This document shows, piece after piece, positions 7,588-14,321 of a DNA stretch of 39,881 bases. This stretch comes from Nocardiopsis halophila DSM 44494 (GTDB lineage: Bacteria; Actinomycetota; Actinomycetes; Streptosporangiales; Streptosporangiaceae). Below the pieces are notes generated by a model, which saw only the letters and a program-made list of their open reading frames with translations, was not told where the DNA came from and searched no databases. The stretch covers positions 19,404 to 59,284 of the forward strand of contig NZ_ANAD01000013.1 of NCBI RefSeq assembly GCF_000341245.1, read 5' to 3'. Every line of letters starts with the position of its first letter. Position 1 is the stretch's first letter. The position numbers were made by a program, and so were the translations under genes.

Positions 7588-8883
7588 GTGCGAACCCCCT
7601 CCCCGTCCCCACGGCCGACGGCCCTGTGGGCCGCGGCGGCGGCCCTGCTCGTCGCGCCGCTGATCGCGGCCCCCGCCGCTGCACAGGCCGCCCCCTCCGG
7701 CGGCCCGGCCGACTGCCTCTCCCCCACCGGCGCCACGGTCGAGGAGGAGCGGCTCTCCCAGGACGTCCCCCAGGAGATCCTGCGCCGCTCCGGTTTCGAC
7801 GGCATGGCCGAGGACTTCACCCGCTCGCTGTGCCGGGCGCCGAACCTGAAGGCCGCCGAGGCGGCCGTGCGCCGGCACGGTGACCGCCTGTGGCGCGCCG
7901 CCGTCGCACGCGTCCAGGACTCCGGCCCGTCCACGGGCGACCTGAGCGCCGGGGACGACCGCCCCCTGTACTGGGCCCGTCTGGGCATGACGGGGGCCCT
8001 CCACCGCTGGGAGCCGCGCTTCACGCTGTCCGGGACCGACCGGTCCCTGCTCGTGGAGGACCTGGAGCGCCGCTCCCGCGGGCAGGCCGACATGGACTTC
8101 CGCGGCGGCCCGAACCTCAAGCGCGTGGTGGTCACCGGGTTCGACCCGTTCCAGCTCGACGGCGACATCCGCCGCTCCAACCCTTCGGGCGCGGCCGCAC
8201 TCGCCCTCGACGGCGCGGTCATCGAGACCGACGCCGGGCCCGCGCTCGTGCAGACCGCCGTGTTCCCGGTGCGCTGGCGCGACTTCGCCGACGGGATGGT
8301 CGAGTCGGCGCTCCTTCCCCACTACACCGGAGACCGCCCCGCCGACGCGGTCTTCACCGTCAGCCAGGGCCGCGAAGGGCGCTTCGACCTGGAGGCGCAC
8401 AACGGGGCCTGGCGCGGCGGTGCGGACGACAACGAGCGCGTCGGAGACGAAGGGATGATCCCCGTCCCCGAGGACGTGCCGACCGTGACCCCGCAGCCGC
8501 AGTGGTCGGACTCCACGCTGGACCGGCCCGCGATCGTCGAGGCCACGTCCGGCGAGCCGTTCCCGGTCGTGGACAACACCCAGGTCACCGAGATCCCGGC
8601 CGGTGGGACCGAGCCGGTCGTGCGCCCTGACGGCCCGACCGAGGGGTCCCGAGCGCGCGCGGGCGGCGGCGGAAGCTACCTGTCCAACGAGATCGCCTAC
8701 CGGAACACTCTGCTCCGGGACGCCACGGGCCTGGACATCCCGGCCGGGCACATCCACACACCGATCCTGCACTTCGGCGAGGGCAGCGAGGCGGTGACCG
8801 ACCCGTCCTTCGAGGAGATGCGCGACTCCATCTCAGAGCAGGTCGAGGTGATCGTCGAGGCGTCGGTCCGCGACCGCTCCTAG
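7588..8883 (+). CDS. Secreted pyroglutamyl-peptidase-I-like (C15 fold) protein with Ser for Cys
   Basis: A 431-residue protein with a signal peptide (residues 1 to about 34: basic N-region, Ala/Leu core, AAAQAA cleavage region), a roughly 130-residue N-terminal region, then a C15-like domain. The strand 'VVVTGFDPFQLDGDIRRSNPSG' matches the 'TGFEPFGG..NPS' opening of pyroglutamyl peptidase I, 'SQGREGRFDLEAHN' the 'GQAGGR..ERVA.N' block with Glu269, and 'AGHIHTPIL' the 'GFIHVP' block with His390. At the nucleophile position (normally YVCN) it reads YLSN: Ser366, exactly 24 residues before His390 as in Cys144/His168 of the classical enzyme. Activity is therefore uncertain. The GTG at 7588 has GGAG 8 nt upstream. 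An insertion of roughly 35 residues precedes the Ser. Confidence 0.75.
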   Translation: MRTPSPSPRPTALWAAAAALLVAPLIAAPAAAQAAPSGGPADCLSPTGATVEEERLSQDVPQEILRRSGFDGMAEDFTRSLCRAPNLKAAEAAVRRHGDRLWRAAVARVQDSGPSTGDLSAGDDRPLYWARLGMTGALHRWEPRFTLSGTDRSLLVEDLERRSRGQADMDFRGGPNLKRVVVTGFDPFQLDGDIRRSNPSGAAALALDGAVIETDAGPALVQTAVFPVRWRDFADGMVESALLPHYTGDRPADAVFTVSQGREGRFDLEAHNGAWRGGADDNERVGDEGMIPVPEDVPTVTPQPQWSDSTLDRPAIVEATSGEPFPVVDNTQVTEIPAGGTEPVVRPDGPTEGSRARAGGGGSYLSNEIAYRNTLLRDATGLDIPAGHIHTPILHFGEGSEAVTDPSFEEMRDSISEQVEVIVEASVRDRS

Positions 8884-8903
8884 GAACGGGCCGCTTTCGG
8901 GGC

Positions 8904-8964
8904 GGCGTCGGCCGGGACCGGTGGGGATCCGCTGAGCGGATCGTCCACCCTCCCGGCCGACGCC
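8904..8964. terminator. Bidirectional nested-stem terminator between convergent genes
   Basis: Outer arms GGCGTCGGCCGGGA (8904-8917) and TCCCGGCCGACGCC (8951-8964) are perfectly complementary over 14 bp. An inner hairpin GATCCGC-tga-GCGGATC sits at 8926-8942. It lies between the stop codons of the genes ending at 8883 (+) and 8968 (-), so it can serve both. Confidence 0.75.
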
Positions 8965-8967
8965 TTG

Positions 8968-9648
8968 TCATCCCTTCCGTTCCCAGACCTCGTCGGGGAC
9001 GCGCTCGAAGAGGTCGGCGAGGAAGTCGGCAGGCTGGAGGTCCGGCTCGTGCCCCATCGGGGCCTTCTCCCAGCAGATCACGTGGTCACCGGTGAAGCGC
9101 AACGGGTACCGGTGCCCGATCGGGAGCACGGTCAGCCAGTCGCGCACTTCCCGGGGGAGCGCCGCGCGCGCGAAGCCGTCGTCGGAGGTGGCCACCCGGA
9201 AGGCGGTGTCGAACTCCGGGTCGTCCAGGCGGAAGTCGTGCATGCCGAGCAGGTCCAGGAGGGCGTGGCCGAAGTGGCTGTCCTTCACTTCGAGCACCGG
9301 GGTGGGGTGCGGGGTCTCCAGCGCGGTGATCCGGTAGCGGTGCGTGTGGGTGACGGTCGTCTGCCCGTTGTTGCTGGTGGTGGTGTAGCTGTACTCGAAC
9401 TGCGTCATGCGGTGCCCCCGGTGGGCGCCGGTCAGCACGTGCTCGGCCTCGCCCCGTCCGGTGAACGGGGTGCCTTCGAAGTACTCGACGAGCTCGGGCC
9501 GCTCCTCCTGGTAGCGCCACCCGTTCCGCCCCGCCCACTCCTTGAGCGCCTTGACCTTCTTCTCGTGCGCGGCGGCACTCGCGGCGATGGCGGCGATGAG
9601 GGCGATCGCGCCCCCGACGACGAGCACGAGGACGAGGCCTTCGTCCAA
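8968..9648 (-). CDS. Membrane-anchored DUF3137-like hypothetical protein (TTG start)
   Basis: A 226-residue protein with one N-terminal membrane helix (about residues 4-27), a basic stretch, then a cytosolic domain. The motif 'WAGRNGWRYQEERPELVE' and the later 'TVTHTHRYRITALETPHPTPVLEV' are typical of actinobacterial proteins with this layout, loosely DUF3137-like. The start is a TTG at 9648 preceded by GGGGAGG with five bases spacing; an upstream ATG at 9662 is out of frame, and no other start has a comparable site. Function is unknown. It converges with the peptidase-like gene. Confidence 0.7.
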   Translation of the reverse strand: MDEGLVLVLVVGGAIALIAAIAASAAAHEKKVKALKEWAGRNGWRYQEERPELVEYFEGTPFTGRGEAEHVLTGAHRGHRMTQFEYSYTTTSNNGQTTVTHTHRYRITALETPHPTPVLEVKDSHFGHALLDLLGMHDFRLDDPEFDTAFRVATSDDGFARAALPREVRDWLTVLPIGHRYPLRFTGDHVICWEKAPMGHEPDLQPADFLADLFERVPDEVWERKG

Positions 9649-9753
9649 GGTTTCCTCCCCATGAGCGGTCCGGTACGGCCGTCCGGTAGGACGCCGGCGG
9701 CGGGGTCGGGGTTCCTGCGCCCCGACCCGGGGGCCGGACCCGCGTCGGGGAAG

Positions 9754-9773
9754 GGTGAGACTCAGGTCTCACC
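9754..9773. promoter_or_regulatory. Palindromic candidate operator GGTGAGAC-N4-GTCTCACC
   Basis: Perfect 8-bp arms at 9754-9761 and 9766-9773 with a 4-bp centre, about 106 bp upstream of the TTG start at 9648. The size and symmetry fit a dimeric regulator site, for example GntR- or TetR-type. It is not followed by a T-tract, and no gene ends nearby, so a terminator role is unlikely. Confidence 0.4.
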
Positions 9774-9978
9774 GGAAATCCGGGAGGGACGGGGAACAAC
9801 ACCGGGGGTGCGCCCGTTGTACCCCGTGCAGGCCGGTGCGGTAGCAAGTGTCCCCCGGGCTCCATTCATAGCCTTCGCGGAATACCGCGTCGGGCCCTCC
9901 GGGTGCCCCGGCGGTCTTCGGAACCGCGTTGTGCCCCGCGCCGTGAGGCGACCGCCGCATCAGGCCTGCACACTCGGG

Positions 9979-10014
9979 AAGGCCCGGGCGGGTGGATCCA
10001 CCCGCCCGGGCCTT
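9979..10014. terminator. 36-bp perfect palindrome, strong hairpin
   Basis: Two 18-bp arms meet without a loop at 9996/9997 (arm sequence AAGGCCCGGGCGGGTGGA, centre GGATCC). The outermost AAGG/CCTT followed by TTCC resembles GC-rich actinobacterial terminators, yet no gene ends within 300 bp on either strand. It may insulate the divergent genes, or it may be an orphan terminator left after gene loss. Confidence 0.5.
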
Positions 10015-10169
10015 TCCATCTCCCTCTCCCCGGGTCCTCCGGCGCCTGTGCGCCCCCTTTGCGGCCGAATCCGAAGATCCGCCCGCCGCCGCGCGCCCCG
10101 ACGATTACAGTGACTCCGTGGGCCGTCTGCGGCGCCGTGCGAGGTCCTGATCCTTCCGGAGGGAGCCCG

Positions 10170-10379
10170 GTGGACACCGAACGCATGCCTGTGCGCATCC
10201 TGCTGCTCTTCGGCGAGGAGGCGCACCTGTCGACCCCATATATGGGCCCCGGAGAGACCGAGCGGGTGCCCATCTCGCAGATCAGCGCCGATACCGGCCT
10301 CTCGCGCGAGCGCCTTCCCGGTGCCCAGCTGGTCGCGCTGCTGCGCAACGGCGAGCTGGTGCGGTTCGAGCGGAACTGA
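10170..10379 (+). CDS. Small conserved-looking protein (69 aa)
   Basis: A 69-residue cytosolic protein starting at GTG 10170 directly after GGAGGGAG (four bases spacing); an internal ATG at 10185 is the alternative. The sequence has a beta-alpha-beta appearance: 'VRILLLFGEEAHL', a 'PGETERVPISQI' segment, then 'LPGAQLVALLRNGELVRFE'. No signal peptide, Cys or recognisable motif. It precedes the CxxCxxxCC/pentapeptide gene by about 110 bases on the same strand. I do not recognise a family. Confidence 0.6.
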   Translation: MDTERMPVRILLLFGEEAHLSTPYMGPGETERVPISQISADTGLSRERLPGAQLVALLRNGELVRFERN

Positions 10380-10487
10380 CGCGCCGCCGCGCGGCCCGGG
10401 GTGCGGTGCCCTCGCGGAGAGCGGCACAATGGGCCGGTCACGGCGCGGTGTCCGGCCGCGCTCCCGGCCCCAGGAGACCCTTCCCAG

Positions 10488-11303
10488 GTGAACACCCCCG
10501 ACGAGCGCCGCGCCGAGTTGTCCTCGGACTGCGCGAACTGCTTCGGCCTCTGCTGCGTCGCGCTGCCGTTCTCGGCCGCGGCGGGCTTCCCCTACGACAA
10601 GCCGGAGGCGAGCCCCTGCCGCCACCTCGCCGAGGACTTCCGCTGCGGCGTCCACGCACACCTGCGCGATCGCGGGTACACCGGGTGCACCGTCTTCGAG
10701 TGCTTCGGGGCCGGCCAGAAGGTGTCGCAGAAGACCTTCGCCGGGGTGGACTGGCGGAGCGACCCCGGCTCGGCCGGGGACATGTTCGCCTCGTTCGCGG
10801 TCATGCGGCGCCTCCACGAGCTGCTGTGGTACCTCTCCGAGGCCTTGGAGCGCCCGGCCGCCGAGCCTCTGCGGGCGGAGCTGCGCGCGGCCTTCGACAG
10901 GACCGAGCGCCTGAGCCTCGGCAGCCCTGAGGAGCTCGGCGGGGTCGACACCGACGCGCTGCGCGGAGAGGCCGGTCCTCTCCTCAGGCACACCAGCGAG
11001 CTCGTGCGCAAGGCCGCCCCGGGCCCTCGCAAGGACCGCGCCGGCGCCGACCTGATGGGAGCCCGGCTCCGAGGGGCCGACCTGCGCGGCTCCTGCTTCC
11101 GCGGGGCCTACCTGATCGCCGCCGACCTTCGCGGGGCGAAGATGCGCACCGCCGACCTCCTCGGAGCCGACCTGCGGGACACCGACCTGAGTGGCGCCGA
11201 CCTGTCCGACGCGCTCTTCCTCACCCAGCCCCAGGTGAACGCAGCCAAGGGCGACGCGTCGACGGTCATCCCCGACGCCTTGGCCCGCCCCGCCCACTGG
11301 TAG
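10488..11303 (+). CDS. CxxCxxxCC (YkgJ-like) domain fused to pentapeptide repeats
   Basis: A 271-residue cytosolic protein. The N-terminus carries the Cys cluster CANCFGLCC (residues about 15-23) and further Cys in 'PCRHL', 'RCGVH', 'GCTVFECFG', the arrangement of YkgJ-type zinc- or iron-chelating domains. A helical middle region (about 95-180) follows, then about twelve pentapeptide repeats of the A(D/N)LxG kind from about residue 185 to 245 (GADLMGARLRGADLRGS onward), predicted to form a right-handed quadrilateral beta helix. A short C-terminal tail ends the protein. The GTG at 10488 follows GGAGA by about nine bases. Function is unknown; the fusion could couple a metal site to a DNA-mimicking or protein-binding helix. 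Confidence 0.85.
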   Translation: MNTPDERRAELSSDCANCFGLCCVALPFSAAAGFPYDKPEASPCRHLAEDFRCGVHAHLRDRGYTGCTVFECFGAGQKVSQKTFAGVDWRSDPGSAGDMFASFAVMRRLHELLWYLSEALERPAAEPLRAELRAAFDRTERLSLGSPEELGGVDTDALRGEAGPLLRHTSELVRKAAPGPRKDRAGADLMGARLRGADLRGSCFRGAYLIAADLRGAKMRTADLLGADLRDTDLSGADLSDALFLTQPQVNAAKGDASTVIPDALARPAHW

Positions 11304-11326
11304 CTTCCTGGCTCCTGAGGAGTCCG

Positions 11327-11782
11327 ATGAGGTACGTCGTGGCCGAATGGAGCCGAGACTGGAACGCGTACTGGTCGGATCCCAGGGCCTACCTATCGCG
11401 CCTCCCTGAGCTCCTTCCGGAACTGCCGCCTGGCGCAGGTGCATTCGCCCGCGAGGAGGCCCACTTCGACTTCTCCGCCCTGCGCTGCGTCAAGGACCTC
11501 GTTCTTGAGCGGATCGGGTCCACTCCCGGAGGCGGCCTGGCATTGGAGTTCGCTCCGGCCCCCTTCAAGCACGACGCCGGACTGCGCGTCGAGTACGCCG
11601 GTGTCGTCTCCTTCGCCCTGAGCACGGACAGCGGCGAGGACTGGGAAGGACTCGGCTCCGTGATGCTGGACGAGATCCTGCCCGCCGAGGTCGGGTGCTC
11701 CCATGAGATCGCCTTCACCGGCGGATCGGTCGGCGTCGCCTGCGCGGACCTGGACGCGGTCTGGACAGTGCGGCAGGACTGA
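11327..11782 (+). CDS. Hypothetical soluble protein (151 aa)
   Basis: A 151-residue soluble protein starting at ATG 11327 with GAGGAG four bases upstream. It begins 'MRYVVAEWSRDWNAYW' and contains 'FARE-EAHFDFSALRCVKDLVLERI', 'LALEFAPAPFKHDAGLRVEYAGVVSFAL' and a C-terminal 'GCSHEIAFTGGSVGVACADL' with two Cys. It looks alpha/beta, perhaps an immunity-type or small ligand-binding protein, but I recognise no family. It follows the pentapeptide-repeat gene by 23 bases and may be cotranscribed with it. It converges with the pseudokinase gene. Confidence 0.65.
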   Translation: MRYVVAEWSRDWNAYWSDPRAYLSRLPELLPELPPGAGAFAREEAHFDFSALRCVKDLVLERIGSTPGGGLALEFAPAPFKHDAGLRVEYAGVVSFALSTDSGEDWEGLGSVMLDEILPAEVGCSHEIAFTGGSVGVACADLDAVWTVRQD

Positions 11783-11784
11783 CA

Positions 11785-11839
11785 CGGGATGAGGGGCGGG
11801 GCGTGTGCCTTTCCTAAGGCCCGTCCCTCCCTCGTCCCG
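11785..11839. terminator. Bidirectional nested terminator between convergent genes
   Basis: Outer arms CGGGATGAGGG (11785-11795) and CCCTCGTCCCG (11829-11839) pair over 11 bp with one G-T wobble. An inner stem GCCTT-tcct-AAGGC lies at 11107+700, that is 11807-11820. It sits between the stop at 11782 (+) and the stop at 11854 (-). Confidence 0.6.
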
Positions 11840-11853
11840 GCGCATCCGCCGGG

Positions 11854-12987
11854 TCAGGAGAACCCGGCCGCCAGGTCCGGACGGAAGTGGGCGACGAACA
11901 TCGCCGCGGCATCGGCCGGGCGGTGGAAGCGGGCGGTCAGCGCTCCTCTGTCCAGGGAGGTGTCCTGGATCTCCGAGTCGAGCCAGGTGAGCAGCCGCTC
12001 GCGCTCCTTGGCGTCCACGAAGAGGGCGGCCGCGCTTCTCGGGGACGCGTGCATGGCCTCCGCCAGCGCGTGGGCCGAGCCGTGCACCCGGCCGTCGAAG
12101 CGGAACGGGCTCAGCGGACGGAGCGGCTCGGTCCGGGGGCCGGGGAACGTCGACGGCGTCGCGAACAGGAGCGCACCGGGGCGGCGGGTGCGGCCCCGGT
12201 TGCAGGCGGCCACCACCGAGATCATCAGCTGCTCCGATCCCAGGCGGGCCGACGGGTCGCCGGTCAGGCAGCGGGGCACCAGTTCGCGCAGCCGCTCTTC
12301 GACCGCCCCCTCCCGCGCGGAGGCCGGCGGCCGGGCGGCGGTCCCGGCTCGTTCGGGGTCCTCGCGCCCCGTGGCGGCGAAGGCCATGACCGCCGCCCAG
12401 GCGTACACGTCCTCCTCCGGCCGGGGCTCGTCCCCGGGCCGGTGCTCGGGCGCGGTGTACTCGGGGGTGGCCGCGCGCGCCGCCAGGTCGGGGCGGACCG
12501 CCGCGTAGGCCCGCGCGAAACCGGCCCCCGTCACCTTCGGGGCGTCGGAGGCAAGAAGGATGTTGGACGGCGTCAGGTCCCCGTGCACCAGGCCGAACCA
12601 GTGCAGCACGCTGAGGGCCGCCGTCGTGCTCAGCGCGAGCCTGTGCAGCTCGTCCCCGCCGAGGGGGCCGTGTCTTCGCACCGCCTCGAGGAGCGTGGGC
12701 CCCTCGGTGTACTCGGTGGCGATCCAGGGCACCCTCGCCTCCAGGTCGGCCCCGAGGACCCGGGCCAGGCCGTAGCGTGTCGCGATGCGCGCGGCCTCGA
12801 TGTCGCGCGCCAGCTCCCGCCGCACCCGGTCGGCACCGCCGCCGGACACGCGCGGGACCGTCACCACGGCCTGACCGCCCTCGCGGTCCCGGCCCAGGTG
12901 ATTGCTGGCGAAGCCGTTGCGTCCCAGGTAGCGCTCGATCTCATAGGGTCCGATCCGGCGTACCGCCTCGTCCGACGTCGCCCCCAC
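11854..12987 (-). CDS. Serine/threonine protein-kinase-like pseudokinase
   Basis: A 377-residue protein with a Hanks-type kinase fold. The opening 'IGPYEIERYLGRNGFASNHLGRD' is the glycine-loop region. The beta-3 lysine position reads Thr43 (AVVTVP instead of AVKV). The catalytic loop is kept as 'HGDLTPSN' (D137, N142), while the DFG motif reads G-A-G (154-156), so the metal-binding Asp is gone. 'PEYTAPEHRPGDEPRPEEDVYAWA' is the activation/APE-like and helix F region. The C-terminal 100 residues (SPFRFDGRVHGSAHAL to AHFRPDLAAGF) are a separate alpha-helical region that I do not recognise. There is no membrane segment. It is predicted to be a scaffold or ligand sensor, not an active kinase. The GTG at 12987 sits next to AAGGGG; the start is uncertain. 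Confidence 0.8.
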   Translation of the reverse strand: MGATSDEAVRRIGPYEIERYLGRNGFASNHLGRDREGGQAVVTVPRVSGGGADRVRRELARDIEAARIATRYGLARVLGADLEARVPWIATEYTEGPTLLEAVRRHGPLGGDELHRLALSTTAALSVLHWFGLVHGDLTPSNILLASDAPKVTGAGFARAYAAVRPDLAARAATPEYTAPEHRPGDEPRPEEDVYAWAAVMAFAATGREDPERAGTAARPPASAREGAVEERLRELVPRCLTGDPSARLGSEQLMISVVAACNRGRTRRPGALLFATPSTFPGPRTEPLRPLSPFRFDGRVHGSAHALAEAMHASPRSAAALFVDAKERERLLTWLDSEIQDTSLDRGALTARFHRPADAAAMFVAHFRPDLAAGFS

Positions 12988-13148
12988 CCCCTTATTGCGC
13001 GCTCCTCCTGGGTTTCAACCCCAGCACGCCCGCAGGGTGCCCGACAACCGATTCATCCGGAATCGGCGTCATTCCCGAGATCGGAGTGACGGGCGGGGCG
13101 CAGGGGACGTCCTGCGGCCGCCCTCAGGAGGCGCCCCGGGCAGGCGAA

Positions 13149-13175
13149 GGGCGGTGCGCCACCGGCGCACCGCCC
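13149..13175 (-). terminator. Terminator after the LppX-like lipoprotein gene
   Basis: Perfect 12-bp arms GGGCGGTGCGCC (13149-13160) and GGCGCACCGCCC (13164-13175) with a 3-nt loop, about 28 nt beyond the stop codon of the minus-strand gene ending at 13204. Confidence 0.7.
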
Positions 13176-13203
13176 CTGGAGTCCGTCCCGCGTCCCGCGC
13201 GGA

Positions 13204-14052
13204 TCAGTAGTCGAAGTCCTCCATGTCCCCGCCACCGGGAACGTCGCCCATCATGTCGTCCATCATCGAGTCGAAGTCCCCGATCTGGTCCTCACTGGGC
13301 CACTCGATGCTGACCGGCTCGTTGAAGCTGGTGAAGTCCATCGTGGTGGAGACGGTGCCGCCGGCGTCGGTGGTGACGCGGCGCGGCAGGCCCTCGTCGT
13401 CGACGAAGACCTCGAAGTCCACGCTGCTGACGCCGGACTGGTCGTAGACCTGCCGGGCGGCCTCCTGGGCCTCGGCGTCGAGCTCCTGAAGCGCCTCCTC
13501 GGTACTGTAGGAGCCGGTGTAGCGGGTGGTCTCGAGGCCGCCGACGTCGGCCGTGCCCTCCTCCTGGACGTCGTCTGCGGCGAGCAGCTTCTCGACCTCG
13601 GCGAGCGGGTCCTGCTGGGCGCCCATGTTGCCCTGCTCGCCCATCTCGCCCAGGTCCATGCGCAGCCACTCGGGGCCTCCGGGCGCGGCCCCGGGCATGT
13701 CCGACTTCATGACCATCTCGCTGCCGCGCATCAGGATGGTGGAGTCGGCACCGTTGCTGGTGCTCTCCATCTTGACGATCGGCTCGGGGGTGGCCGTGTA
13801 CTCGACGTCGGAGGTCATGTCGAGCGAGACCCCGGACATCGAACCGCTCATCTCCAGCGTGGCGGTGTAGCTGTCGGCCTGCTCGGTGTTGTCCACGGCC
13901 TGGGCGACCAGCTCGACCGGGTTGAGGGAGGACAGGGGGCCGTCGGCGGCTCCCCCACCGCCACCGTCGCCGCCGCCGAACAGCAGGCCGCACCCACCGG
14001 TCGTGAGGACGATGCCCGTGCCGGCGAGCGCCGCACTGATCTTCTTGTACAT
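13204..14052 (-). CDS. LppX/LprAFG-family lipoprotein
   Basis: A 282-residue lipoprotein: signal peptide with Lys-Lys, lipobox TGGC (Cys21), then a Gly-rich linker. The body follows the LppX/LprAFG layout with 'VDNTEQADSYTATLEMSGSM', 'EWLRMDLGEMG', 'TTRYTGSYSTEEAL', 'VDFEVFVDDEGLPRRV' and 'MDFTSFNEPVSIEWPSEDQI'. The extreme C-terminus is Met/Asp/Gly-rich. In mycobacteria relatives carry lipids or glycolipids across the periplasm; ligand unknown here. The ATG at 14052 is taken with AGGAG as ribosome site; an in-frame ATG at 14070 is an alternative. It is the second protein of this type in the window (the first is at 3223). Confidence 0.85.
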   Translation of the reverse strand: MYKKISAALAGTGIVLTTGGCGLLFGGGDGGGGGAADGPLSSLNPVELVAQAVDNTEQADSYTATLEMSGSMSGVSLDMTSDVEYTATPEPIVKMESTSNGADSTILMRGSEMVMKSDMPGAAPGGPEWLRMDLGEMGEQGNMGAQQDPLAEVEKLLAADDVQEEGTADVGGLETTRYTGSYSTEEALQELDAEAQEAARQVYDQSGVSSVDFEVFVDDEGLPRRVTTDAGGTVSTTMDFTSFNEPVSIEWPSEDQIGDFDSMMDDMMGDVPGGGDMEDFDY

Positions 14053-14321
14053 CTCTCCGTTACTCCTCATGAAAAGGGGGATCACAGGCGGGGAGCAGGG
14101 GGCGCCTGTCGTCAGCGGTCCGACGTGCGTTCTGACGCGGGTTCCGCGCACCTGGTTCCCATGGAACGAGAAAGTCCCCGCCCCGGTAGTCCGCGGGGCG
14201 GAGACGATCGGTGCCGGTTCCGGGCTCGGGTCCGCATGACAGGCCCCGCTCGGTCCACCCGCGCAGGCGGGACCGCGGTGGGGAAGCCCGCGAGGAGGCT
14301 GCCGCCCGGCGGACCCGCCCC

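Larger units (their letters stand above)
9663..10169. other. 507-bp intergenic region with two palindromes, no gene seen
   Basis: This divergent interval between the genes starting at 9648 (-) and 10170 (+) has no reading frame with convincing coding character. It holds a 20-bp palindrome at 9754-9773 and a 36-bp palindrome at 9979-10014 (separate entries). A TACAGT -10-like hexamer lies about 55 bases before 10170. Confidence 0.6.

Noticed and set aside
7369-8772. Long minus-strand extension of the DUF1989 reading frame
   Set aside because: It is antisense to the secreted peptidase-like gene; the DUF1989 homology and ribosome site begin at 7368.
9769-9960. 63-codon minus-strand frame in the divergent intergenic region
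   Set aside because: Composition is not protein-like and no ribosome site precedes it.
13001-13060. tRNA-like TTTCAACCCC segment
   Set aside because: No acceptor stem, anticodon arm or D-arm can be built around it; I saw no tRNA gene anywhere.
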